A stretch of DNA of 64,000 nt from Lachnospiraceae bacterium UBA7026 (GTDB lineage: Bacteria > Bacillota > Clostridia > Lachnospirales > Lachnospiraceae). Under the pieces are notes generated by a model, which saw only the letters and a list, made by a program, of their open reading frames with translations, had not been told where the DNA came from and did no database searches. Every line of letters starts with the position of its first letter. Within the stretch, counting starts at the first letter, position 1. Of this stretch, positions 25,730-34,567 are shown one piece after another. The stretch is from contig DLBH01000054.1 of assembly GCA_002494165.1 (NCBI GenBank), positions 1-64,000 on the forward strand. Reading direction: 5' to 3'. The translations under genes were made by a program, and so were the position numbers.

Positions 25730-26371
25730 ATGAGAAAGCTGATTATATTTGATATGGACGGGCTTATGTTCGACACAGAGAGTGTGGCGGCCAGGGCCTA
25801 TATGGAGGTGGGCTCGGCCAAGGGCCTGCCGGTCAGTATGGATAAGTACCGTCGGGTGATCGGTCTCGATGCCAAGGCCATCTGGGCCAGGTACCGGGAG
25901 GATTTCGGGGACGCGGTGGATCCGCAAGCCCTCTACCGGGAGGTGGGAGCTAGGATCGGAGAGATCACCATGACGGAAGGCCTGCCGGTGAAGAAGGGAC
26001 TTTTTGAACTTATGGAGGCAGTGGAGGCCTTGGGCATCCCTAAGATCGTGGCCAGTGGATCCAACCTGCCGGTGGTCCGGTCCAACCTGGAAAAGGCCGG
26101 CATCCTGGACCGCTTTTCCATGATCATTTCCTCTGATGCCTTTGAAAAGGGTAAACCCAGCCCGGACATTTTCCTGGCCTCCTGTCAGAGGATGGAAGTA
26201 GAGCCGGAGCAGGCCCTGGTCCTGGAGGATGCGCCCAGTGGAATCCAGGCGGCCTTAGCCGCCGGCATCCCTGTGGTGGCTGTGCCGGATATTCTGGAGA
26301 TTCCCCCGGACCTGGCTGACCAGTGCCTGGCAGTTGTGGCAGACCTGACAGAGGTGATCCCCTGTCTTTGA
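25730..26371 (+). CDS. HAD-superfamily phosphatase/phosphoglucomutase-like (subfamily IA)
   Basis: This 213-residue cytoplasmic hydrolase has motif I DMDGLMFDTES (nucleophile Asp and acid/base Asp), a four-helix cap, motif II ASGSN, motif III Lys in FEKGKPSPDIF, and motif IV LVLEDAPSGIQAA. All catalytic residues are present. This subfamily includes beta-phosphoglucomutases and sugar-phosphate phosphatases; the cap sequence does not let me choose. The start at 25730 follows AAAGGAG; the in-frame ATG at 25685 lies within the repeat array. It stands alone, with repeat-rich spacers on both sides. Confidence 0.88.
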   Translation: MRKLIIFDMDGLMFDTESVAARAYMEVGSAKGLPVSMDKYRRVIGLDAKAIWARYREDFGDAVDPQALYREVGARIGEITMTEGLPVKKGLFELMEAVEALGIPKIVASGSNLPVVRSNLEKAGILDRFSMIISSDAFEKGKPSPDIFLASCQRMEVEPEQALVLEDAPSGIQAALAAGIPVVAVPDILEIPPDLADQCLAVVADLTEVIPCL

Positions 26372-26431
26372 TCCTACGGATCGGTCTGCTTTTTCTTTTG
26401 CATGTAGAGGTATGTAAATTAGAATCTTTCC

Positions 26432-26650
26432 CAGGGTCAGGAATCTGCAGGGGCATTTCCGGCTAGCCAGGCTTGAACTTGGATATTTTTAGGCCAGCCA
26501 GGCCCTGACTTTGGGCATTTCCGGCCAGCCAGGCCTGAACTTGGATATTTTTAGGCCAGCCTGGCTCAGCCTTTGGTCATTTCCGGCCGGCCTGGCTCAG
26601 CCTTTGGACATTTCCGGCCGGCCTGGCCCTGAACATGGGACATTTCCCAG
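26432..26650. repeat. Six to seven 31-bp GC-rich tandem repeats
   Basis: Units start at 26461, 26492, 26523, 26554, 26585 and 26616, each beginning GGC(C/T)(A/G)GCC(A/T)GGC and ending GGNNATTT(CC/TTA). Two alternate versions exist: units 1 and 3 end GATATTTTTA, the others end CATTTCC. A worn unit precedes them at 26432-26460. This fills nearly the whole gap between the HAD gene and the methyltransferase promoter (extended -10 TGT-TATGAT, 26717-26722). Confidence 0.85.
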
Positions 26651-26751
26651 GACCGGCGAAAGGAAAGTGTAAATCTATGCCTTATCCCCTCACTGTTATT
26701 ATGGGGCAAAATATGTTATGATATCAGCGAACATAATGAGGTGAGAGAATC

Positions 26752-27999
26752 ATGGATAAATTATTACAGATGATAGAAGACCACCTGGACCAGACTCTGG
26801 TTACGCTGACGGTCAGTAATCCCCGCAAGGCCGCGGAGATCCGTAAGATCAGTGTCCGACCGGTCCTGATGAAGGGGCAGCTGAAGTTCCAGTCTGCCTC
26901 CTATAGCAAGACCCAGGTCTTCCACAAGAACCAAACCAAGGATGAACTTATGACCATGTTGGAAGAGGACCTTCCTGCCTACCGGCAGCTGCTGCTGCGG
27001 ACCGAGGAGGAGGAAGTGACGGCCCTGATCTCTAAGAAGGGCAAGGCTTCTGTAAGCAGTCATAGGATCGACAAGGAGGCCAAGGAGGACAATAAGTCCA
27101 AGGGGGCCGGCTCCGGCCTGGCCTCTAGGGAGGCGGTTCCGGTCCGCCTGGCCCACAACCGGACCAAGAACTACCTGCTGCCGGAGGGGACCCCGGTGCC
27201 TTTCCTGCAGGACCTGGGCGTCATGACCGCCGAGGGTAAGGTTGTCCGGAAAAAATATGACAAATACCGGCAGATCAACCGTTTTCTTGAATTTATTGAG
27301 GATGTGCTGCCCAGCCTGCCCCGGGACCGGGAGATCCGGATTCTGGATTTCGGCTGCGGCAAGTCCTATCTGACCTTTGCCATGTATTATTATCTTCGGG
27401 AGATCGCCGGAAAAGATGTCTCCATCATCGGCCTGGACCTGAAGAAGGATGTGATCCGCAACTGCGGCAGGCTGGCCCGGACCTACGGCTATGACCGGCT
27501 CCATTTCCTGGAGGGGGCCATAGAGGACTATGAGGGCCTGGACCAGGTTGACATGGTGGTGACCCTCCATGCCTGTGACACGGCCACGGATTATGCCCTG
27601 GCCAAGGCGGTCCGCTGGGGGGCCCGGGTTATCCTGTCCGTCCCCTGCTGCCAGCATGAGCTCAACAGCCAGCTCAATGAAGGGAAAAAGGATAAGACCG
27701 GGAACCAGGAGGCTGACCGGCCCTTTGGACCCCTGACCGATTATGGGATTCTCCAGGACCGATTCGCGGCCCTGGCTACCGACGGAATCCGGGCCAAGCT
27801 GCTGGAAGAAGCCGGCTATGAGACCAGAATCCTGGAATTTATTGATATGGAACATACGCCCAAGAATCTGCTGATCCGGGCGGTGAAGGGGCCTGTGGCG
27901 GCCAGCCGCAGACAGGCCGCCGGCAGAGAGGTGGACGCCCTCTGCCTCCAGTTTGGCTTTAAGCCCTGCCTGAGAGAACTGCTCAGAGACCAGATTTAG
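26752..27999 (+). CDS. SAM-dependent methyltransferase (METTL25/Methyltransf_32 type)
   Basis: This 415-residue cytoplasmic protein has an N-terminal region (1-150) with a conserved-looking AHNRTKNYLLPEG just before a Rossmann methyltransferase domain. That domain shows motif I ILDFGCGKSYLTFAMYYYL, motif II GLDLKKDVIRNC, DMVVTLHACDTATDYAL and VILSVPCCQHEL. The LHACD...PCCQHE signature belongs to a widely conserved but poorly characterised family related to eukaryotic METTL25; an RNA substrate is often assumed. The ribosome site is GAGGTGAGAG. It is followed after 10 bases by the large exported protein at 28010 and is probably co-transcribed with it. Confidence 0.85.
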   Translation: MDKLLQMIEDHLDQTLVTLTVSNPRKAAEIRKISVRPVLMKGQLKFQSASYSKTQVFHKNQTKDELMTMLEEDLPAYRQLLLRTEEEEVTALISKKGKASVSSHRIDKEAKEDNKSKGAGSGLASREAVPVRLAHNRTKNYLLPEGTPVPFLQDLGVMTAEGKVVRKKYDKYRQINRFLEFIEDVLPSLPRDREIRILDFGCGKSYLTFAMYYYLREIAGKDVSIIGLDLKKDVIRNCGRLARTYGYDRLHFLEGAIEDYEGLDQVDMVVTLHACDTATDYALAKAVRWGARVILSVPCCQHELNSQLNEGKKDKTGNQEADRPFGPLTDYGILQDRFAALATDGIRAKLLEEAGYETRILEFIDMEHTPKNLLIRAVKGPVAASRRQAAGREVDALCLQFGFKPCLRELLRDQI

Positions 28000-28009
28000 A
28001 AAGGACTGG

Positions 28010-30574
28010 ATGTGTATGAAGAAGGAAGTCCGCAATGTGCTTCTAAGAATACTTGTCGCGGTGGTCGTATTCATCCCTGCTTTTATCTTTTTTGACTTGA
28101 AGGCTATAGAGGAGAAGGGGACCGCCGTGGCTGAACTGGCCAATCCCTCCTATCCGGTCCTGGAGGTCGGCGGGAGTGATGGCGACTATAATCTTATGAG
28201 CGGCTACCGGGGTGACATAGACCTGTCCCTGGTGAGGAACCAGGTGGCTGTGGTGGATAATTCCAAGACCCTGGAGCTCAAGCTGCACAACTATGACTAT
28301 GATATTACAGCCATAAAATATGTCCTTTTCCAGTCCAGTCCTGACCAGGCCCTGGAGGAGGGGACCCTCAACAGGCTGGAGGAAAACGTGCCGGCCAATC
28401 TCCGGATCGGTACCATCCAGTTTGAAACCACCTTCCGGGAGGGGGAGGTCTACTACCTGCGCCTGTCTGTCAGGCTCAGCAATGGCACCAGAATCTATTA
28501 CTATACCAAGGTCCAGAACGGGGCCGGCTACCACCTGAAGGAATATATGGATTTCGCCAGGGATTTCCACACCAGTCTCCTGGGAGAGGAGATTTCGGAA
28601 ACCTACAGCTTCTACTTAGAGCCGACAGACCTGACTACGGACAAGAGCCTCAATGAGGTAAATATTCATTCCAGCATCGATGCGGTCAACTATGGCAGCA
28701 TGGTACTGAAGGAGGAGAGCGGACCCACTTTTTATGTGAGGGAGATCAACGGGACCTATGCGGTCATTGACCTGTCTACCCTGGCCTCCAGCGAGCTGTC
28801 CACCGGCAGCATCCAGTATTTCCGCATCAATGAGACCTTCAAGCTGCGCTATACGGCCGAGAGGATGTACCTGCTCGACTACAGCCGCAAGATGGGCTCC
28901 TACTATAATGAGACCCTGATCGATTCGGCCGACAACCTGCTCTGCCTGGGCGTCCAGAATTCGGGGGATGTGAATTATCTTTATTCTGACGGGGGCAAGA
29001 AGGTCTGCTTCGCCTCCCAGGGCCAGCTCTGGTACTATGATTACCAGTCCTCCAATGTCAGCAGGATCTTCAGCTTCCTGTCGGAGAATATGGCCGACCT
29101 GCGTAACGAGAACGAGGACCATGGCATCAAGGTCCTGGATTTTGACGACAAGGGAGATACCATTTACCTGGCCTATGGCTACATCACCAGGGGCCGCCAT
29201 GAGGGGTCTAACGGCATTCAAATCATGAGCTTTAACGCCCAGGACAATTGTAGTGAGGAACTGGCCTTTCTGGAGACCTCCGTGCCCTACGACCAGATGA
29301 AAAAGGACGTGGAAAGGTTCGCCTACTACAATAGTGAGGGCAAGTTCTACTGTATTGTAGGTGGGGTTCTCCATGAGATCTCCATAGAAGAGAAGACCGA
29401 CCATGTGATCGAGGACGGCCTGTCGGGAGACCGGCTGACCGCCTCTGCCGACCAGAGTCTGGTCGCCCTGGAAAAGAGTGAGGATATCACCCAGAACCAG
29501 GAGATCGAGATGCTGGACCTGGAGTCCGGGATCTCCAGGAGCTTCACGGTGGAGGACAACCAGAGGATCCGGTCTGTGGGCTTTCTGGGCGAGGACTTCA
29601 TCTACGGCGTAGCCGTGGCCAATGATGTCAGCCGCCAGACCACAGGCGGAGTGACCTTCCCCATGGAAGAACTGCATTTTGTAGACAGGGATGGCAAGGA
29701 GGTCCGGACTTACCAGGCAGCCGGTCTGTATATCATGGAGACCAAGCTGGAAGGTTTGGTGCTCCACATGACCCTGGGTAAAAAGAAAAAGACCGGTTTC
29801 GATGCCAATGTGGGAGAGGATTTTATCCGCTATAAGACCGATGAGCTTGCCGACGCGGTCTCCCTGACCTGGAAATACACGGAACCCAACCGCAACCAGC
29901 TTTATTTTAAGTTCCCCAGCTATGTTTATATCCAGGTGGAGCCGGACCTGGTTCTGACCAGGACCCGGGTCAATGAGGATAACAAGACCATCCGTCTGGC
30001 CAATGGTGAGGACAGGGATGAGAGCTATTATGTCTATGCCGCCGGCAAGGAAGAAGGCAGCTTCGACAGCATCTCCGCCGCCATCAGGAAGGCAGACCAG
30101 GTGAGGGGAAATGTGATCGACAGCCATGAGCAGGTCCTCTGGGAGTGCATTTTCGCCGAGTACAATAAGGTGGCCGGCATGGACGATGTCATCAAGGTGA
30201 AGAAGAAGACCAACAGCCTGGCGGCCTGCCTGGCCATGATCGGGGCTGTAAATGGTAATAAATATACGGTTTCGGAGCTTTCTGACCAGCTGTCCCATGA
30301 GTCGGTGGACGAGGTCCTGGAGCTTTGCAGCGGCCATAAGACCAGGAACCTGACCGGCTGCAGCACCGATGAGATCCTTTATTTCATCAGCAAGGGCAGC
30401 CCGGTTCTGGCCCGTTTCGGGGAGGGCCGCTATATCGTGGTGATGAGCTATAATTCCACCAAGCTCCGTTACTTGGATCCCGTCACCGGTCTGTCCACAG
30501 CCGTGGACCGGCCTGGCTTGACGAAAAAACTGGAAAAGGCAGGAAATGTATATTATTCCTATCTTCAGGAATAA
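28010..30574 (+). CDS. Large membrane-anchored extracytoplasmic protein with degenerate C39-like end
   Basis: This 854-residue protein has one N-terminal membrane helix (LLRILVAVVVFIPAFIFFDL) and a long extracytoplasmic body with propeller-like beta repeats (residues ~280-640). The C-terminal ~130 residues resemble a peptidase C39-type fold: NSLAACLAMIGAVNG, then GSPVLARFGEGRYIVVMSYNSTKLRYLDPVTG. Where active C39 enzymes have Cys (CGxACL) and His (GHYVVV), this protein has Ser and Arg; only the Asp of YLDP remains. It is therefore probably non-catalytic, perhaps a peptide- or wall-binding module. Position directly before the PBP1 gene points to a cell-envelope role. The start is ATG 28010 (or 28016) behind AAAGGA. 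The family as a whole has no function known to me. Confidence 0.7.
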   Translation: MCMKKEVRNVLLRILVAVVVFIPAFIFFDLKAIEEKGTAVAELANPSYPVLEVGGSDGDYNLMSGYRGDIDLSLVRNQVAVVDNSKTLELKLHNYDYDITAIKYVLFQSSPDQALEEGTLNRLEENVPANLRIGTIQFETTFREGEVYYLRLSVRLSNGTRIYYYTKVQNGAGYHLKEYMDFARDFHTSLLGEEISETYSFYLEPTDLTTDKSLNEVNIHSSIDAVNYGSMVLKEESGPTFYVREINGTYAVIDLSTLASSELSTGSIQYFRINETFKLRYTAERMYLLDYSRKMGSYYNETLIDSADNLLCLGVQNSGDVNYLYSDGGKKVCFASQGQLWYYDYQSSNVSRIFSFLSENMADLRNENEDHGIKVLDFDDKGDTIYLAYGYITRGRHEGSNGIQIMSFNAQDNCSEELAFLETSVPYDQMKKDVERFAYYNSEGKFYCIVGGVLHEISIEEKTDHVIEDGLSGDRLTASADQSLVALEKSEDITQNQEIEMLDLESGISRSFTVEDNQRIRSVGFLGEDFIYGVAVANDVSRQTTGGVTFPMEELHFVDRDGKEVRTYQAAGLYIMETKLEGLVLHMTLGKKKKTGFDANVGEDFIRYKTDELADAVSLTWKYTEPNRNQLYFKFPSYVYIQVEPDLVLTRTRVNEDNKTIRLANGEDRDESYYVYAAGKEEGSFDSISAAIRKADQVRGNVIDSHEQVLWECIFAEYNKVAGMDDVIKVKKKTNSLAACLAMIGAVNGNKYTVSELSDQLSHESVDEVLELCSGHKTRNLTGCSTDEILYFISKGSPVLARFGEGRYIVVMSYNSTKLRYLDPVTGLSTAVDRPGLTKKLEKAGNVYYSYLQE

Positions 30575-30637
30575 GGCCCTGGGCCGGACCAGCCATTTTA
30601 TGTGGTCACCCGGCCCGGACATAGAGCGGAGGTAGCT

Positions 30638-33037
30638 ATGAGCGAAAAGCAAATATATCAAAATTCCGATGATGGTGGGGATAAGGAAAGGAAGAGACGC
30701 CGGCGGAGCCGTAAAAAGAATATGGATATGGTCTGGAAGGTTCTGAAGATCTGGGGTGTCTGCCTGGCCGTCGCTGCCGCCGTCCTCTTTATTTTCCTGG
30801 CCAGGAAGGTGGCAACCCCCATCCTTGCCATGTACGTGGACGCAGAGAAGCTGGTGGCCGAGAGCAGTCCCAAGACCTTCCGCAGCCAGCAGACCACGAT
30901 CATCTATGACAGCAATAATAACGTGCTGAAGAAGCTCAAGGGGGAGAAGGATGTCTATTATCTAAGCTATGACAAGATCCCCGACGGGGCCAAGCTGGCC
31001 ATCATATCCATCGAGGACAAGAAGTTTACCTCCCACAGGGGCGTGGATGTGGTGGGCGTGGCCCGGGCGGTTCTGTCCCTCCTGATCCACCACGGCAATA
31101 TTACCATGGGCGGCAGCACCATAACCCAGCAGCTGGCCCGGAACATTTTCCTGAATTATGAGAAGACCTACAGCCGGAAGATCAAGGAGATCTTCATCGC
31201 GGCGGCCTTAGAGAGGAAATATACCAAGGAGCAGATCCTGGAATTCTATATGAATAATGTCTATTTTGCCAATGGATATTACGGGATCGAGGCGGCCTCC
31301 CAGGGTTATTTCGGCAAGGGGGCGGGAGAACTGACCATCTCCCAGCTGGCCTTCTTATGTGCCATTCCCAACAGCCCCAACCGCTACGACCCCTATGAGA
31401 ACCCGGAAGCGACATTTTCCAGGAGAGACCGGATCTTAAAGAGCATGAACGAGGACGGCTATATCTCTGACAGCCAGTACAGGGCCTCCGTCCAGGAGAA
31501 TTTTACCGTAAAGAAGAACAAGGAGCAGACGGCGGCCAATGATTATGCCCAGACTTATGTGATCCGTTGTGCCACCGAGGCCCTCATGAGAAACCAGGGC
31601 TTCCAGTTTAAAAATACCTTTGATTCTGCGGATGAGAAGAAGAGTTACAACAAGGAGTATGACGAGCTTTATGACAGCTGCCGGGCCAGCCTTTACACCG
31701 AGGGCTACCGGATCTATACCTCCATCGACCCCGCCCGCCAGCAGGAACTACAGCTGGCAGTAACCAAGGGCCTGGCCATGTTTGAGAACAAGACCGATGA
31801 TGGTGTCTATGAGGTCCAGGGGGCAGCGGTCTGTATCGATAATTCCACCGGCCGGGTGGCGGCCATCGTCGGCGGCCGGGAGCAGGACCAGGAGGGCTAC
31901 GGCCTCAACAGGGCCTACCAGAGCTACCGCCAGCCCGGGTCTGCCATTAAGCCCCTCTTAGTTTATACACCGGCCTTCGAGATGGGCTTTACACCGGACA
32001 GCATGGTGGATGACAGCCGGATGAAATCGGAGAACGGGGAGAAAGTGGTCTCCAATGCCGGCGATTCTTATTCTGGTGAGATCACCGTCAGAAAGGCGGT
32101 GGAGAAGTCCAGTAACGTGGCTACCTACCGGCTCTACCAGGAACTGGGGGCTTCCAGCCTCCTCCGTTATCTGGAGGAGATGGATTTCAATGGTCTGGAG
32201 GCCAATGACTATAAGTACGACACGACTTCCATCGGCGGCTTTACAAACGGAGTCTCCACGGTGGAGATGGCGGCCGGTTATGCGGCCATAGCCAATGACG
32301 GCATCTACCGGACCCCCACCTGTATCGTCCGGATCACAGATTCCCAGGACCAGGTCATCATCGACGAGGAGGGGACCCAGGATGTGAGACAGGTCTACGC
32401 CACCAATGCGGCCAGGATGATGACCGATGTCCTGGCAACTTGTGTGACCAGTTCCCGGGGAACCGCCCACGGCTGTCAGCTTAGTGTGGATATGCCTGCC
32501 GCCTGTAAGACCGGAACCACCAATGAGAACGTGGACGGCTGGCTCTGCGGCTATACCCCCTACTATACCACGGCAGTCTGGGTGGGCATGGATGTCTTCA
32601 ACTCGGTGGAGAACCTCCAGGGAAGCAGCTATCCGGCCCAGATCTGGAAGACTTTTATGGATAATGTCCACTCCTCGGCCAAGCTGACCAGGGTAGAATT
32701 CCCATCTTATAATGATGAGGAGCTAACCTTCCAGGAAGTGGAGGACAGAGATTATTATAATCAGGGCAATGATTATTCCGACCAGGAGGAGATTGAGGAT
32801 AACAGTGACTCCGGCCGTAACAGCTATAATCAGGATGACGAGGAGGACACTGACTCTGTCGGCAACGATTATGATACGGATGACAGCGACAGCCAGTATA
32901 ATGATAACCAGTATAATAACAACTGGAACGACAGTGATGAAGACATCGACCAGGATTCCTCCGACAGCGGCCAGGATGAATACGAAGATGATTCCAATAA
33001 TGAAGACAGCGGAGGAGAGGAGACCTTCGAGTTCTGA
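30638..33037 (+). CDS. Bifunctional penicillin-binding protein 1 (class A)
   Basis: This 799-residue enzyme polymerises and cross-links peptidoglycan. A basic N-terminus and one membrane helix (VLKIWGVCLAVAAAVLFIFLA) lead to a GT51 glycosyltransferase domain: catalytic Glu in SIEDKKFTSHRGVD (~125), GGSTITQQLARN, and AALERKYTKEQILEFYMNNVYFANG. The transpeptidase domain follows: SxxK in GSAIKPL (~434), SxN in SSNVATY, KTGTT (~624). All catalytic motifs are intact. The C-terminal ~115 residues are an Asp/Asn/Ser/Tyr-rich repetitive tail. The start at 30638 follows GCGGAGGT. It probably shares an operon with the exported protein at 28010 and ends at a bidirectional terminator. Confidence 0.93.
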   Translation: MSEKQIYQNSDDGGDKERKRRRRSRKKNMDMVWKVLKIWGVCLAVAAAVLFIFLARKVATPILAMYVDAEKLVAESSPKTFRSQQTTIIYDSNNNVLKKLKGEKDVYYLSYDKIPDGAKLAIISIEDKKFTSHRGVDVVGVARAVLSLLIHHGNITMGGSTITQQLARNIFLNYEKTYSRKIKEIFIAAALERKYTKEQILEFYMNNVYFANGYYGIEAASQGYFGKGAGELTISQLAFLCAIPNSPNRYDPYENPEATFSRRDRILKSMNEDGYISDSQYRASVQENFTVKKNKEQTAANDYAQTYVIRCATEALMRNQGFQFKNTFDSADEKKSYNKEYDELYDSCRASLYTEGYRIYTSIDPARQQELQLAVTKGLAMFENKTDDGVYEVQGAAVCIDNSTGRVAAIVGGREQDQEGYGLNRAYQSYRQPGSAIKPLLVYTPAFEMGFTPDSMVDDSRMKSENGEKVVSNAGDSYSGEITVRKAVEKSSNVATYRLYQELGASSLLRYLEEMDFNGLEANDYKYDTTSIGGFTNGVSTVEMAAGYAAIANDGIYRTPTCIVRITDSQDQVIIDEEGTQDVRQVYATNAARMMTDVLATCVTSSRGTAHGCQLSVDMPAACKTGTTNENVDGWLCGYTPYYTTAVWVGMDVFNSVENLQGSSYPAQIWKTFMDNVHSSAKLTRVEFPSYNDEELTFQEVEDRDYYNQGNDYSDQEEIEDNSDSGRNSYNQDDEEDTDSVGNDYDTDDSDSQYNDNQYNNNWNDSDEDIDQDSSDSGQDEYEDDSNNEDSGGEETFEF

Positions 33038-33060
33038 TTTCATAGTACTGTAAAAGAAAT

Positions 33061-33122
33061 AAAAAGCAGCCGTGCCCAGGATCACCATCTTGTATGGGAT
33101 GGCCCGGGCAGGCTGCTTTTTC
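33061..33122. terminator. Bidirectional terminator between PBP1 and prs
   Basis: The outer stem AAAAAGCAGCC / GGCTGCTTTTT encloses an inner stem with GCCC/GGGC. A- and T-runs on either side allow it to end both convergent transcripts. Confidence 0.85.
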
Positions 33123-33218
33123 TATGCATTTATTATCTTATTCATGGATGAATTGATGCCTGGTCAGACTGGGAGCCGGTCCTTGACCGGATCTTTATAG
33201 CAGGCTCAGCCGGTCTTC

Positions 33219-34427
33219 TTAGCTGTCGGCAGTAGTATCATCCTCAAAGATGGTATGGTACTTCTCGTACTCAGCCAGGCGCTTCTTGATCCGGTCGTGG
33301 GGATCTAAGGTCGGGCTGATGGATGCGTTATGGTTAAGGTTATCGATCAGAAGGGCGATATACTTGGAGACATCACAGCTCACATACCACTCCCGGGTGA
33401 AAAGGTCCGGATTCTGGTAGGTGCAGTTGGTGGTAATCACCTTGTAGATGGTGCCGTCCGCGTAGGCCTTGTCAAAGGAGGCAAGACCGTTGGTGAACAT
33501 ACCGAAGGTGGAGATACAGAAGACCCTCTTGGCCCCTCTCTTCTTCAACTCTTTGGCTACGTCCAGCATACTCTCTCCGGAAGAGATCATGTCGTCGATG
33601 ATCAGTACGTCCTTGTTCTCCACGGAGTCACCCAGGAACTCATGGGCGACGATGGGGTTACGGCCGTCTACTACAACGGAATAGTCTCTTCTCTTGTAGA
33701 ACATACCGATATCCACTTCAAGGACAGTGGAGAAATACATGGTTCTCTGCATGGCTCCCTCATCGGGGCTGATCACCATCATGTGGTCCTTGTCGATCTG
33801 CAGGTCGTCGGTGGACCGGAGCAGGGACTTGACAAACTGGTAGATCGGCATGATGTTGTCAAAGCCTGCCAGGGGGATGGCGTTCTGTACCCGGGGATCA
33901 TGGGCGTCAAAGGTAAGGACATTATCCACGCCCATATTCACCAGTTCCTGCAGCATGAAAGCACAGTCCATGGACTCGCGGGCACTTCTGCGGTGCTGGC
34001 GGCTCTCATAGAGGAAGGGAAGAATAACGGTGATGGAGGATGGCTTGCCGGAGGCGGCGCCGATCAGTCTCTTCACGTCGGCATAGATATCGTCAGGGGA
34101 CATATGGTTCATATGGCCGCATACCTTGTACTGGAGACTATAATTCAGTACATCGGCGATAATGTAGAGATCAACACCACGGACAGATTCGGCGATAAAG
34201 CCCTTGGCTTCACCGGTACCAAAGCGGGGACAGTTAGCCTCGATCAGGTAGGAATCCCTTCCGTAATCTTTAAAGACAATATCTCCGATATAATCATGGT
34301 CCCGATGCTTACGCCAGTTAACAATATAAGAATCAATACTTTTGCCTAAAGCCTCGCAGCTGGGATGGACAATAATTCCAAGACGGCCGACGGGAACGGT
34401 TGTAAACTTACTGTCATCAGGTTTCAT
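33219..34427 (-). CDS. prs: Ribose-phosphate pyrophosphokinase (long form)
   Basis: This 402-residue enzyme makes PRPP from ribose 5-phosphate and ATP for nucleotide, His and Trp synthesis. The PRPP-binding loop DVLIIDDMISSGESM is clear, as is FYKRRDYSVVV before it. The N-terminal half is divergent: the usual DLHAxQIQGFF segment reads FDAHDPRVQNAIPLAGF, and the flexible catalytic loop reads YESRQHRRSARES in place of ARQDRK. At ~400 residues it belongs to the longer clostridial form rather than the ~315-residue classical one. A purine-rich AAAGGAGATC site precedes the ATG. It is transcribed from its own unit, downstream of the dnaC-type gene by 140 bases. Confidence 0.88.
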   Translation of the reverse strand: MKPDDSKFTTVPVGRLGIIVHPSCEALGKSIDSYIVNWRKHRDHDYIGDIVFKDYGRDSYLIEANCPRFGTGEAKGFIAESVRGVDLYIIADVLNYSLQYKVCGHMNHMSPDDIYADVKRLIGAASGKPSSITVILPFLYESRQHRRSARESMDCAFMLQELVNMGVDNVLTFDAHDPRVQNAIPLAGFDNIMPIYQFVKSLLRSTDDLQIDKDHMMVISPDEGAMQRTMYFSTVLEVDIGMFYKRRDYSVVVDGRNPIVAHEFLGDSVENKDVLIIDDMISSGESMLDVAKELKKRGAKRVFCISTFGMFTNGLASFDKAYADGTIYKVITTNCTYQNPDLFTREWYVSCDVSKYIALLIDNLNHNASISPTLDPHDRIKKRLAEYEKYHTIFEDDTTADS

Positions 34428-34567
34428 AGCTTAGATCTCCTTTTTTTGAATAGCATGTAAATGTCATGCGGGATAGATAACAAGGTGCCTGGCAGGACAT
34501 TCCTGGGGGTTTGTCCTAAAACTATGCATAAAAAGTCAGATTTTTAAAATTATTATTACATTCAATG

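Noticed and set aside
26461-26648. CRISPR-like regular array
   Set aside because: Units are contiguous with no unique spacers, diverge from one another and have no cas genes nearby.
26764-28143. 459-codon open frame on the minus strand
   Set aside because: Antisense to the methyltransferase gene and the start of the next gene; repetitive Gln/Gly/Leu composition.
28616-30661. 681-codon open frame on the minus strand
   Set aside because: It lies wholly antisense to the 854-residue exported protein, has no ribosome site and has His/Leu/Gly-rich composition typical of a shadow of GC-biased codons.
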